Below are positions 54,983 through 64,000 of a stretch of DNA of 64,000 nucleotides, in pieces. The translations under genes and the position numbers were made by a program. The DNA is taken from contig OZ244148.1 of NCBI GenBank assembly GCA_965216255.1, positions 2,356,001-2,420,000 of the forward strand, given 5' to 3'. Under the pieces are notes generated by a model, which had not been told where the DNA came from, ran no database searches, and was given only the letters and a program-made list of their open reading frames with translations. This DNA is from G965216255 sp965216255. GTDB lineage: Bacteria; Bacteroidota; Rhodothermia; Rhodothermales; Bin80. Positions within the stretch are counted from its first letter, which is position 1. Each line of letters opens with the position of its first letter.

Positions 54983-57900
54983 TCACTTGATGAGGGTGAA
55001 TTTTCCGATCTTGTTGCCGATGCCCGGTGCGCTGACATGAAAGATGTAGACGCCGAAGGCGACCGTAAGGCCATCCTTCGACACCAGGTCCCAGCTCTGC
55101 GTACCATCTTCGGGCGGTGCATCGTGATCAATCACCTGAACGAGCTTGCCGGCCATGTTGAAGATGCTGATCGTACACTTCGGCGGCAGGTTGACGAAGT
55201 CAATGCGCCGTTCGCCACGGCCGGATTGATTGAATAGGGGGCGTTCCCAGGAAGCACTAGCCACGTACGGATCCGGCACCACATAAATATTCTCTAGATT
55301 GCTGCGCGCCACATCTTCTTCAAACGCGGAGCCCCGCGTCGTAAATGTGATCCGGTCCAGTGAGGAGAAAGGCTTGGAGACCTGTAGCGCAAAGACATCG
55401 CCGGACGCTGGCATCACCGTCTCCTCGCCCTGCGGCGCCACGAAGGTAAAGCGCCACGCCAGGTTGAAGCGCAAGCCATCGATATCGAAGACAATCGTCA
55501 CGATGTCCCCGGCACCTAGCAGGCCATCGGGCTGGCCCGTCTGTTCGAACAGGAAATCGAAGACGCGACCTGTGGTGGTACTCGCTATTTCAAAATTGAC
55601 CGGGATCCCCTGCTCGAAGCTGAATTGCACAAAGCTGGTGTCCACCCCCGGCGCGCCTACACGAATCTCGATGTCCTCGGGCAATGCGACGCTGCGCCCG
55701 GACGTGGCCAGGTCAATGTCGACCAATAGGTTGCTGCTGCCCTGCGTCCAACCATAGATCGTCGGCGCGGCAGCCTCCGGAGTAAATATCTTGAACCGCA
55801 TCCCTTCCCGAACCCGTGTTACGAGGTCAAGGCTATCGAAGAGAGCCGCCTCATACACGATGCGTCCAGACCGCATTTCTTCGATCCGAACCCCCTTGGT
55901 AAGATACGAGCGGGTCGTGTCCGTGAAGGTAATCGCATACTGCGCCCCGCCCTGTATACTGTCAGGGACGACGACCTCAATATCCACAATGCCCGTGCCG
56001 GGCCCCGCATGCTCGAGCCCACCCTCGACACCACCCGAGATGAATCCCACGCTGGGTGCATTGGGCACGACGACCGCCGTGTTCTTGTCCAGGAAAGTGA
56101 CGTTGCCAACCAGATCGGTCTGTATGATCTTCGCACTCTCACTCGGCGGGATCGGTGTCAACCGGTCGGTATCACTGAGGCCACGGGCGAAGAAATCGGT
56201 GTCATAGCCCTTGTCGTACGAGACCACGGCGTAGTAGTAGGTCCGGCCGTTGTCCAATCCCTCGTCGACATAGAAATACCGCAGGCCCGTGTCCTTGCCC
56301 ACATTGTAGACTGCGCCTGATTCGCCGATTTGAATCGGATGCGGCCCCAGGAGGCCATTGTCCAGATCAAACTGAACAATCGGCTTCCAGAGGGTCGGGT
56401 TTCCAAATGCATCGCTGATCGTCTTGATCGAGTTGAAGGACGGGTCCGTAGACCGGTAAATCAGATATCCTTCAAAATCGCGTCCATAGATTGGATCTCG
56501 CGAGAATTCCGCCCGGTTATCCCACATCAGCGTTACCCTTCGATTGCCCGGGACCGCCGTCAAGGTAGGCTTGTTGGGCGGCCTGGCAAAGGAATAGTCG
56601 GCATCGTAGATGCGCTGCATCGTGCGTTTGTTACGCAGGATATCGTCAAGATCGCGGCCGAACAGGTTGGCGATGGCAAACTTGCGGGTCTCTTCCCGGG
56701 GCAACTCGAAGTATCCCGAGCCATAGATGAACGCCAGATTGCTCGGCATCGCGCCGCCAAACCGATTCGGTTCCATTTCGCGCCATGTGCGGGCATCGTC
56801 GCTGACATTGCCGGCAGGCCGGAGCACAAAGCTGGTAAGGCCGATCTGGTCCGATTCGTCATTGTCGGTTTTCCCGAAATTGGGCTCGCCGCTATCGGGC
56901 ATCCCGTTGTCTTCCGTGCCATCGCCATCCGGGCCTGGATAGCCTTCGGCTTCGGGGCCGAGCCCGTCAGAACCTGTGTCGTCAAGGATCAGCTCGTTGG
57001 GATCACGAACCCCGTTCCCATTTATGTCCAGAAAGGCGATCCAATCCATGTCTTCGTCCCCGGTCCACCAGGCCCCGTTCCCGTAGGCTGGGCGCAGGGC
57101 AATGCTGCCGAAGAAATTCTCGAAAGCGACTAGGTCATACCGGGCATTCGCGTACGCCTCAATCTGTTCCTGGCCAAGGATCAGGTCTCCCCGCGGGTTG
57201 TCCTGCCGTTCGTCAACGATACCGTTTTGGTCGCTGTCAATCTCATCCAGGGGATCTCCCGGGCTTTCGAGGAAGGCAAACCCAAAGTAGCCCACCCCGG
57301 GACGCCCCCGGTTATCTATCCCATCCCGGTCCCACATGTAGACAATATCATCGACCTGCTGGAAGTCGGCAAAATCATCGACGGAATCGCCTTGTCCGCC
57401 GACGGCGGGATCGACATACATCCCGAAGACGACGCGCAGAAGCGGCTTGTGGCTGACGTTCTTGATATCGTAGCGCACAATGAGAATGTCTTCGGCCTGC
57501 ACGGTAACCCATTGATAGCCGCGTACCTTGACTTCCAGGCCCAGGCCTCGCAGGCCAACAGGAAAGGCAGCAGAGTCCTGGCTACTGCCGATGAACGGAA
57601 AGTAGTCGAATTCATCATTATTCCGGTCGTCCATCACATAGTAGCTCTCCTGGTCACCCCGGATGAAGGCGCCGAATTCTCCGTTCCACCGCCCGTCGCG
57701 GGAGCCCGGCAGGCCGGGATGGTCATGGGGCCAGTTGGCTGGCCACGTCTCTTCCAGATGACTCATCGCGGGATAGTTAAGTCTATTGCCCTCGCCAGGA
57801 TGAAAATAGCCGGCCAGCGGCTCCCAGCCATACGTATGCGATCCGTCAGCGCTGATGTCAAACGATCCCGGATTGGTGTAATTCTCTGAGACAAGTGTGA

Positions 57901-58294
57901 TCAGGTTGCTGTTGGCGTCCAGGACCTCGCTCCCGGCCATCATAATGAATTCGAACCCGTACCACGTTCCAGAGCCTTTGGGCCATTCCATCTTGGGCGG
58001 CTCGTAGCGGGAGCCGAGATTGCCGTAATTTGAGTAGCGCGTAAAAACCAGGTTGCCGTCATGGATGCCCGTCCGCCGTTGGTCTCGCCCCGCCTCCGGG
58101 CGGACTTGGGCGTGGACAGGGATTCCGACTCCGGGAATGAGCAGCAGCACTACCGGCAGTATCCATCCAGACAAGGCCCCCGCAAGTCGTCGGTTTAACA
58201 CGGTGACGAAAGAGCTCCACGCGCTGCCGGACGGCACCTGGAGGGCGCCGCCGACCGCAATCGCATACGGGCTTCGATTCAGGTATGCGCGCAT
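54983..58294 (-). CDS. Large secreted protein with FnIII-like region and FlgD/type IX C-terminus
   Basis: The 1103-aa protein has an N-terminal signal (GWILPVVLLLIPGVGIPVHA), acidic calcium-loop-like segments (DSDQNGIVDERQDN, DINGNGVRDPNE), a fibronectin-III-like stretch near residue 570 (PTLTAVPGNRRVTLMWDNRA) and a C-terminal FlgD-like/type IX end (VNLPPKCTISIFNMAGKLVQ, VAFGVYIFHVSAPGIG). The ATG at 58294 is 2 nt after the TonB-receptor stop. As partner of a TonB receptor it may be a surface-exposed component of an uptake or secretion complex; substrate unknown. Confidence 0.85.
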   Translation of the reverse strand: MRAYLNRSPYAIAVGGALQVPSGSAWSSFVTVLNRRLAGALSGWILPVVLLLIPGVGIPVHAQVRPEAGRDQRRTGIHDGNLVFTRYSNYGNLGSRYEPPKMEWPKGSGTWYGFEFIMMAGSEVLDANSNLITLVSENYTNPGSFDISADGSHTYGWEPLAGYFHPGEGNRLNYPAMSHLEETWPANWPHDHPGLPGSRDGRWNGEFGAFIRGDQESYYVMDDRNNDEFDYFPFIGSSQDSAAFPVGLRGLGLEVKVRGYQWVTVQAEDILIVRYDIKNVSHKPLLRVVFGMYVDPAVGGQGDSVDDFADFQQVDDIVYMWDRDGIDNRGRPGVGYFGFAFLESPGDPLDEIDSDQNGIVDERQDNPRGDLILGQEQIEAYANARYDLVAFENFFGSIALRPAYGNGAWWTGDEDMDWIAFLDINGNGVRDPNELILDDTGSDGLGPEAEGYPGPDGDGTEDNGMPDSGEPNFGKTDNDESDQIGLTSFVLRPAGNVSDDARTWREMEPNRFGGAMPSNLAFIYGSGYFELPREETRKFAIANLFGRDLDDILRNKRTMQRIYDADYSFARPPNKPTLTAVPGNRRVTLMWDNRAEFSRDPIYGRDFEGYLIYRSTDPSFNSIKTISDAFGNPTLWKPIVQFDLDNGLLGPHPIQIGESGAVYNVGKDTGLRYFYVDEGLDNGRTYYYAVVSYDKGYDTDFFARGLSDTDRLTPIPPSESAKIIQTDLVGNVTFLDKNTAVVVPNAPSVGFISGGVEGGLEHAGPGTGIVDIEVVVPDSIQGGAQYAITFTDTTRSYLTKGVRIEEMRSGRIVYEAALFDSLDLVTRVREGMRFKIFTPEAAAPTIYGWTQGSSNLLVDIDLATSGRSVALPEDIEIRVGAPGVDTSFVQFSFEQGIPVNFEIASTTTGRVFDFLFEQTGQPDGLLGAGDIVTIVFDIDGLRFNLAWRFTFVAPQGEETVMPASGDVFALQVSKPFSSLDRITFTTRGSAFEEDVARSNLENIYVVPDPYVASASWERPLFNQSGRGERRIDFVNLPPKCTISIFNMAGKLVQVIDHDAPPEDGTQSWDLVSKDGLTVAFGVYIFHVSAPGIGNKIGKFTLIK

Positions 58295-58296
58295 AG

Positions 58297-61053
58297 TCAA
58301 AAACTGAACGTTATTCCCGCTATGACACGACGTGGCTCGGCGTAGAAATCGGGACGCAGATCAATCTCCCGCAGCGAAAAGTTGGGATTCTGAAGCAATA
58401 TTTCGGCTTCTCCGATCGTGCGAAAGGGATGTTGCGGATTGCCGGTGCTCGTATACACCAGGTCCGCATTCAGCCTGTCCAGGATATTGTACGCCTTCAC
58501 AAACAGCTTCACTTGCTGCCCGACCAACCGGAGGCGCATATTGAAGTTGAGGTCAAGACTCAGCTGCTCGGGCTTTCGCTCGCTGTTCTCGAATTGCTCG
58601 GAAAGCGCACTGCCCGGATTCGTCGGGGTGTAGGGCTGGCCCGTACGATAGCGCCCAATCAGGCTCAGCGTCCAGCGGTCGGGATCCCCCATGATGAGCG
58701 TGCCATTGACGGTGTGGCGCTGGTCCCAGTTGAGCGGCAGCACCTGCTTCTCGCTTTCCCGCGGCGGATTCGTCTGGGAATCGAAAAAGACCGCATTCGG
58801 GTCGGAGGCATTGCCACGAGCGATCTGGTAGGTGTAGTCTACCGTTGCCCCTAAACTCTCCCCGTACTGCTTGATGAGCGAGAGGACCATCCCGCGTGTA
58901 TTGCCATAGTCCCGGTTGATGTAGCGCGCATAGATTTTCTTATCGCGCGTGGTGATGATCTCCTGGCCAAGCAGATTCTTGATGTCCTTGTAGTACACGG
59001 TAAACTCGACCTTCCAGTCACGTGCAATGGCCTGCTGAAGCCCGATCTCATAGGCCACCGTTCTTTCGGGCTTGAGATTGGCATTGCCCATCAGGGTTTC
59101 CAAATCGCCCAGCTGGACCTCGAATTCCGAGTTGGAGAACATATACGAAAACTGCGGAATCTGGAAGAAATGACCATACGACACATGCAGTACACCCGAT
59201 GCCGAGATCGGAAATGCAAGCCCTACACGCGGGCTGAGCTGACGGCTTGATTCGGATGCCTCGAATGCTGTGGCCAGGCGAATGCCGTCTTCTGGATGCG
59301 TGATGGCCTCCAGATCGGTCGGAACGCGGGCATTCGGATTCCAGAAGTCGTACCGGAGACCAGCGTTCAGAATGATTTCGTCGATTTCAACCTTATCCTG
59401 CACATAGGCCGCAAATTCCCGCGGCGCCTGCGTGTAGGCATCATTACCCGAAGTGTTGACAGGCGGAATGCGCAGGTTGGGATCTTCGTATACAGGACCG
59501 TCAGAAATGGTCACCAGGTCTCGGGTCTTGATATAATGATGCCGGTATTCGGCTCCGAACTCGATCAGGTTGAAACGATTGGCCTGGTTCGTAAAATCCA
59601 ATTTTGCAAGATAGAGGTCCTGCCTGGTCTTGCTGTGCCCATTACTGGTTCCCCCAAAGAGGAAACCGTTTGCCCCGTAAGCTAGGCCCTGGTAGCGCGT
59701 ATCCAACGGATCGTCAAAAAGAAAGCTTTCCCGCCGATCCTGCTGGTAGGACAGGGCTACCCGGTAGAACGCGGAAGGAGTCACCGTGTGGGTCAACGAA
59801 AGGATGTGGTTCTGCCCCCGGTTGGTGACGCTTCGCTGCCCGTCTGGCGCAAAGCGACGGCTATCCTGATAAGACTCTTGCTTCCGGTTGCTAAGAAAGA
59901 GGGCATAACTCAATTTCAACGCCTGCACCGGGCGCGTAGAGAGCGACGTGTGGAAGGCGTACCGCTCTCGTGGATTCATGGGCACAAACTCGCCATCACC
60001 CGTCTGTAGCGAATCCGGAACCCGGATCCCCACCAACGTCTGCCGATCGCTTGATGTCTGCTGTACTTCGTGGATGAATTCTTGAATCGGAACCGTATCC
60101 TTCATGCGCACGCGGCGCTCGCCATAGAGCCATCCATCAGACTGGGAATAGCGCGCGTTAACGAAAAAGAACCCGGCAGGCAGCAGCGGAAACGGTCCGC
60201 CGAAGGTGAATTCGCCTTTGAATTCGGACAGCTTCGGTGTCGCGGGCTTTGGGAATACGTCCCTTTTATCGGTTAGATAATCCCCCATGTAAAACGAGCC
60301 ACTTCCCTCAAAAGTCGACCGACCTTCTTTGGAAACCACGTTTATCACGCCGGACTGGGCCTGGCCATACTCGGCGTTGAACGTGCCACTGATAACTTGC
60401 AACTCCTGTATCCAGCTGTTTTCGATTCTTATCTTGCTGCCGCCGCTAAACTGGTCGGTCACCGAAATGCCGTCAATCATGTAGGCTACCTCCCCATGCC
60501 GCCCCCCGCGAAGATGCAGGCGACCGGCGGCATCGTAGGCAACCCCGGGCTGGAGCTGAAGCAAGTCCTGAATGTCCTGGACCGGCAGGTTCGAAATTGT
60601 CTCCGCACTGACGTAGGAGGCAGATGTAGTGCGGTCCACCTCGATGAGCGGACGTTGGGCTTCGACGACAACTTCTTCCCCTTGAATGACCGATTCCCGC
60701 AACGCTAGGTTAACACGGGTCGTCCGGTCGGCGGATACCTCAACGTTTTCCACACGAAGCGAGACAAATCCGATCATGGACACGACTACGGTGTACGTAC
60801 CCGGCTTTACATTGATGATCGCATAGAAGCCTTCGGGACCGGCGACCGCACCAAGAATCAGGCCTTCTATGCGAACATGGGCTCCAGTGAGCGGGGTGTC
60901 CGTAGCGCCGTCCACGACCCGGCCTGCAATCTTGCCCGATGAGTTGGGTGTGGAACCGTCTACCACAGGCATCGCCTTGCTTGGCGCAGATACCAGCAGC
61001 ACCAGGAGCCCTGCTGCCCACCATTTCCTAAGCAATGCAAGAAACCAATCCAT
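58297..61053 (-). CDS. TonB-dependent receptor with carboxypeptidase-regulatory-like domain
   Basis: The 918-aa outer-membrane receptor has a signal peptide (AGLLVLLVSAPSKAMP), an N-terminal carboxypeptidase-regulatory-like domain at about residues 40-125 (GRVVDGATDTPLTGAHVRIE, GFYAIINVKPGTYTVVVSMI), a plug domain (LPVQDIQDLLQLQPGVAYD, YMIDGISVTDQFSGG, EYGQAQSGVINVVSKEG) and a 22-strand-type barrel ending in the terminal phenylalanine of VIAGITFSF. No SusD-type partner is adjacent; the downstream genes are a large type IX-type protein and PorV. Substrate unknown. Confidence 0.93.
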   Translation of the reverse strand: MDWFLALLRKWWAAGLLVLLVSAPSKAMPVVDGSTPNSSGKIAGRVVDGATDTPLTGAHVRIEGLILGAVAGPEGFYAIINVKPGTYTVVVSMIGFVSLRVENVEVSADRTTRVNLALRESVIQGEEVVVEAQRPLIEVDRTTSASYVSAETISNLPVQDIQDLLQLQPGVAYDAAGRLHLRGGRHGEVAYMIDGISVTDQFSGGSKIRIENSWIQELQVISGTFNAEYGQAQSGVINVVSKEGRSTFEGSGSFYMGDYLTDKRDVFPKPATPKLSEFKGEFTFGGPFPLLPAGFFFVNARYSQSDGWLYGERRVRMKDTVPIQEFIHEVQQTSSDRQTLVGIRVPDSLQTGDGEFVPMNPRERYAFHTSLSTRPVQALKLSYALFLSNRKQESYQDSRRFAPDGQRSVTNRGQNHILSLTHTVTPSAFYRVALSYQQDRRESFLFDDPLDTRYQGLAYGANGFLFGGTSNGHSKTRQDLYLAKLDFTNQANRFNLIEFGAEYRHHYIKTRDLVTISDGPVYEDPNLRIPPVNTSGNDAYTQAPREFAAYVQDKVEIDEIILNAGLRYDFWNPNARVPTDLEAITHPEDGIRLATAFEASESSRQLSPRVGLAFPISASGVLHVSYGHFFQIPQFSYMFSNSEFEVQLGDLETLMGNANLKPERTVAYEIGLQQAIARDWKVEFTVYYKDIKNLLGQEIITTRDKKIYARYINRDYGNTRGMVLSLIKQYGESLGATVDYTYQIARGNASDPNAVFFDSQTNPPRESEKQVLPLNWDQRHTVNGTLIMGDPDRWTLSLIGRYRTGQPYTPTNPGSALSEQFENSERKPEQLSLDLNFNMRLRLVGQQVKLFVKAYNILDRLNADLVYTSTGNPQHPFRTIGEAEILLQNPNFSLREIDLRPDFYAEPRRVIAGITFSF

Positions 61054-61428
61054 CCGAGATGGCGCAGATAGGACAAAAATTAGCGCGACTCCGCCTCAGA
61101 CCGACCAAACCTTATGTTTGGCGTTGTCGCTTGAGTTACCAGCACTCCCACTTTGGACATAGCCTTTGGTGTGCGTGCCATTATCTTTGGGATACGCAGG
61201 CGCCTCCCAGATGTGGAGGCTACCATGAAGATAGCGCGCAATGTAGCCGAGGTCGTCCGTCAGCATGTTTCGCGGGAAGTCGCATGATTCGATCGGCTTT
61301 ACCTGAAGGTGTAAGTCCCAACGGTCTAAACGCCCGGTGGACCTACGTGGTTCTTTCAGCAGTCTCGCGGCAAGCGGCGCCTTCTTCTTCGTTGATGGCA
61401 CCCATGACGCGGGGCCTTTGCCCAGGCT
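61054..61428. other. Upstream region of the TonB receptor
   Basis: The promoter of the long minus-strand run should be here. TAATTTTTG near 61081 on the minus strand is close to the TAnnTTTG -7 box but one base too long. No gene is supported. Confidence 0.3.
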
Positions 61429-62789
61429 ATGGAAGCTTTGGTCAAGCGGGAGGCTGTGGACTTGATTGCGTTCAAGTCTGGTGAGCGGAAGGATGATCGC
61501 ACGCAGGAATACTTGCGTAAATGGCCCGGCAATGAAGGGGTCCTGTTTGTAGGGAAGATGCAACAGAAGGCGCGGGTGGTGCGCACGCAGGACTATACGG
61601 ATACCGCCACGGGGAAGCGCCGGATGCGCCTGGTAGCATCAGGTGCCATGCCCAATGCCTACTATTTCTATCTCTAGGATGATGATTTTGGGCCGCTCTT
61701 CATCAAGTTCTGCTCCTCCCGTACACGGCCCGGCTTTGCATCCATGGGTACGAATTAGGTCAAGCGCCCCAGGATAAGCGGGGTACAGCGTACGAGGCCC
61801 TCGATCGTGGCATTCTTTCGTGCGAAGATCCCAAGGCGCTGAATCAGCTATGCCAGGCCGTCACTTCTGGGCGCATAGACCGGCTACTGCGCAAGTGGCT
61901 GCCGCATCCCTTCACGGCGGAGGATCGGCAGGCAGGCATACGGTATCTCCATTCTGCAGGCGGAGTTCTCGCTTACGCCCATCTTCGAGTGCCCCCGTGC
62001 AGGGGCGTGTGTTCTTTGAGGAGGTCATCCGGCAGAATCTGGCCATGGGCCGCAGTGATCACGTGTCCTTGATCTTCAACCGCCGCGTTACCAAGCGCAC
62101 GCCCTCTGGCTTCCGCACGCGCGTGATTACCCATGGCGTTACGCCTTCGCTGCACATCGATTACAAGAAGAAGTCGTATCGAAGAGTACTTCAAGGAAGG
62201 CCGCGCTATGCACACGGAGATCAACGACACGTACGACTTCGAACTCAAACAACAGCTGAGATATCTAGAGCAGCTAAAAGAGAAGGGGCCAACAAGCCAA
62301 CCGACGCCTGCTGGGCATCCCACGCCTTAGCCACGATGGTACCATGGGCCTGGAAGCCCTGCACGAGCTGCACACATCCACGGTCGTGGATGAGCAGCGG
62401 GCCTGCGCTTCGCGGATCCCGGCGCTATTGGGCTTTAGCCTGCTACCACGGGGCTTTAGCCACGCCGCGCTGCGCGCCCGCATGGCACCACTCCTGGGAC
62501 ATACCGTGCTCGACTGGACGCATGACCTACGAGCTGCGTAGCCTCATCGAGCGGATACGGCGGTCACGGAGACGGGACCACGGATAGCGCTCTCCAACCA
62601 TCGCACCTACGTCCGCGTGCTCCGGCCACCCTTATCCGTAGCCTTGGACCGTGCCTACCCCGGTAACACACGGCTGCGGAAAGCCATCACGCAGTTCGAT
62701 GCCGAATTCGATCGACTCTGGCACCGCTTCTAGATTGCCGCGCAAACTTGACTCAAATGTAGAAATTAGCTCCAGACAAGCGATCTAGA
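61429..62789 (+). pseudogene. Decayed member of a repeated gene family, copy A
   Basis: Plus-strand fragments in different frames line up as one protein: IAFKSGERKDDRTQEYLRKW (61429-61677), DFGPLFIKFC, RVFFEEVIRQNLAMGRSDHV, RTRVITHGVTPSLHIDYK, EEYFKEGRAMHTEINDTYDF, GFSLLPRGFSHAALRARMAP and RLRKAITQFDAEFDRLWHRF. This is a protein family I recognise as widespread, multi-copy and uncharacterised. Several frameshifts and stops make it a pseudogene. It ends with a 40-nt sequence (62750-62789) also present, inverted, in copy B. Confidence 0.82.
62750..62789 (+). repeat. Conserved terminal sequence shared with copy B (inverted)
   Basis: Starts GACTCAAATGTA and ends AAGCGATCTAGA. Its reverse complement occurs at 44658-44697 with four substitutions. 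Conservation outside the coding part suggests an element end. Confidence 0.8.
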
Positions 62790-63243
62790 TCTGACAGGGA
62801 ATTATATGGGGGCTACAGCTAGCTTTGCATTTGGGACCGTCACCTGCCTATTGTCCGTGGTAATTGAGACCGGGCAAGCCTGCCCGTAAGGCGGCCTGTG
62901 ATGCCAATGTGGCGCCTGATCATGGCAGGAAACGCACCTTCATCCAAAGGGCACGCTCCTGCCTCGACCTATCGCACTCCGACGGCCGCTAGCGCCGCCA
63001 GCAGAGGTTGACCCGGAGCAATGCAGGAGTGCTCCTGAGGCAGTGCACCACTCCGTACATCCGGGTGGCGCGATGCTCGGAAGCCGCACCAGCACGCCGA
63101 GCATCACGATGGGGGAAGCTTTCCCTGCCAGCGCCGAGAGGCCTCCGCATGGGGATTCGCAAAAAGTCCTGGCCTGCCCTGGCAGCGCTGCCGCGAGTTA
63201 CCCGTTTCAGGCACCAGCCAACCGGGCTATCACCGAGAGTCCG
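62790..63243. other. No gene seen between the repeat copy and tig
   Basis: This stretch lies downstream of tig. I see no supported ORF and no clear terminator. Confidence 0.35.
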
Positions 63244-64000
63244 CTACTCATCAGCCGCTGCTGCTACTTCCGGCTCGGCTGCTGGCGACTCGTCAGACGC
63301 TGATTGCACCACGTTAAACTTCTCTGACAGCGCCTCGAACAGCTTTTGATTCTCTATCCGGTACGTGATGGCAAGAGAGTCGTAGCGATCCTCCTCCTGG
63401 ACCTCGCTGGCTGCCTGATTCCGGTACATGCTGTTCATCACGTCGCCATACGCACGGCTGAACAAGTCTTGCTCAATGTCGTCTTCCGTAATATCCAGTT
63501 TGAAGTGGGCAACAAGCGCCTTGCGCAGGGAAAACCAGCGGGTCCGCTTCTCTACCATCGGCCGAAGCTTCGCGCGAAGTGCTTCCTCCGAGCCGAGAGC
63601 CTCCCCGGAGGTGATGCTGTGCTGCACCGCCCGCGCCACCATCCGATCCACGAATTCCTGGACTACAACGTCTGGGGCGTCGAACTTGTGCATTTCAAGT
63701 AGCCTGTCCACCAGCCGGTCCTGCCGTATTTCCCAGTTCTTTCTGGCCAGCTTGTGTCCAAAAACATCGGCCACCCAGGCTCGAAACGTCTCCACCGACA
63801 CCTCTTCATCCGCAGTGACGCGCTGCACAAGCTCATCTGCCAGTTCTGCCGGTTCAAAGCGCTCGGCGCGCGTAAGCTGCGCCTCGTACGAGCGCTGCTT
63901 TGCCATCTCCTCCACTGCACTGCTTGAATCCACACGGACCTCATATCGCACGCGTTCGCCTACCTTGGCTCCAATCACAACCTCCCGGAGCGCTGTCTCC
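63244..64000 (-). CDS. tig: Trigger factor, C-terminal part (continues past the window)
   Basis: The visible 252 codons are the chaperone C-terminal domain of trigger factor: RVTADEEVSVETFRAWVADV, NWEIRQDRLVDRLLEMHKFD, VVVQEFVDRMVARAVQHS and a final acidic/alanine tail. The minus frame stays open to the window edge, so the ribosome-binding and prolyl-isomerase domains lie outside. The residue pattern TALREVVIGAKVGERV at the edge shows the 63978 start to be internal. Trigger factor is commonly followed by clpP; here clpP lies about 19.6 kb downstream on the same strand. Confidence 0.85.
   Translation of the reverse strand, partial: ETALREVVIGAKVGERVRYEVRVDSSSAVEEMAKQRSYEAQLTRAERFEPAELADELVQRVTADEEVSVETFRAWVADVFGHKLARKNWEIRQDRLVDRLLEMHKFDAPDVVVQEFVDRMVARAVQHSITSGEALGSEEALRAKLRPMVEKRTRWFSLRKALVAHFKLDITEDDIEQDLFSRAYGDVMNSMYRNQAASEVQEEDRYDSLAITYRIENQKLFEALSEKFNVVQSASDESPAAEPEVAAAADE

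Noticed and set aside
56330..57133. 267-aa plus frame opposite the large FlgD-type protein
   Set aside because: Shadow frame with no domain or start signal.

Overview
The window looks like a chromosome of a Gram-negative bacterium of the Bacteroidota/Rhodothermota line. The evidence is a SusC-type TonB-dependent receptor with an N-terminal carboxypeptidase-regulatory-like domain, a PorV-like outer-membrane protein, three secreted proteins with type IX (Por) C-terminal sorting or FlgD-like ends, and a DUF2480-type protein. The core genome is GC-rich. Several accessory stretches are visibly more AT-rich and carry many broken mobile-element genes.

Region 1 (0.1-12.3 kb, minus strand) is an almost complete haem pathway: hemA-hemC-hemD-hemB-hemQ-hemE-hemH-hemG, then hemL. 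A chlorite-dismutase-fold protein (HemQ, coprohaem decarboxylase) sits where hemF or hemN might be expected, which points to the coproporphyrin-dependent branch. Between hemG and hemL lie two foreign-looking nuclease genes: an orphan type I restriction-like nuclease and a tnpB with two compensating frameshifts.

Region 2 (12.4-34.6 kb) is a defence and mobile-element island. A minus-strand operon encodes a DUF499-type ATPase, a 154-aa protein, a DUF1156-type DNA methylase and a PLD-SNF2 helicase. It is followed by a short lipoprotein gene and then a transposon graveyard: an IS66 transposase split by an IS110-family (IS1111-type) element, plus a DDE transposase remnant. The IS1111-type element sits between two CT dinucleotides; deleting one CT-element unit restores the IS66 frame exactly. 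Its 3' non-coding end carries a 13-nt sequence equal to the insertion target with the five central bases removed, as expected of a seekRNA/bridge-RNA guide. Next comes a tight plus-strand operon of five genes: SIS-HAD fusion, phosphoribosyltransferase-like protein, P-loop ATPase, an unknown protein and a PfkB-type kinase. I think this is the best candidate for an undescribed conflict or nucleotide-signal system.

Region 3 (34.6-43.6 kb) is ordinary metabolism and housekeeping: a zinc alcohol dehydrogenase with a D-threonine-aldolase-like enzyme, a membrane protein with a winged-helix regulator, uppS, a cysteine desulfurase-DUF2480-SDR operon, tRNA-Glu(CTC) and clpP.

Region 4 (43.8-64 kb) holds glpD, a SurA-like lipoprotein and an envelope/secretion cluster (LamG and lamin-tail secreted proteins, PorV-like protein, a large FlgD-type secreted protein, TonB receptor), ending in the 3' part of tig. 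tig and clpP are commonly neighbours. Here they are about 19.6 kb apart, and the intervening block is bracketed by two decayed copies of one repeated gene family in inverted orientation.
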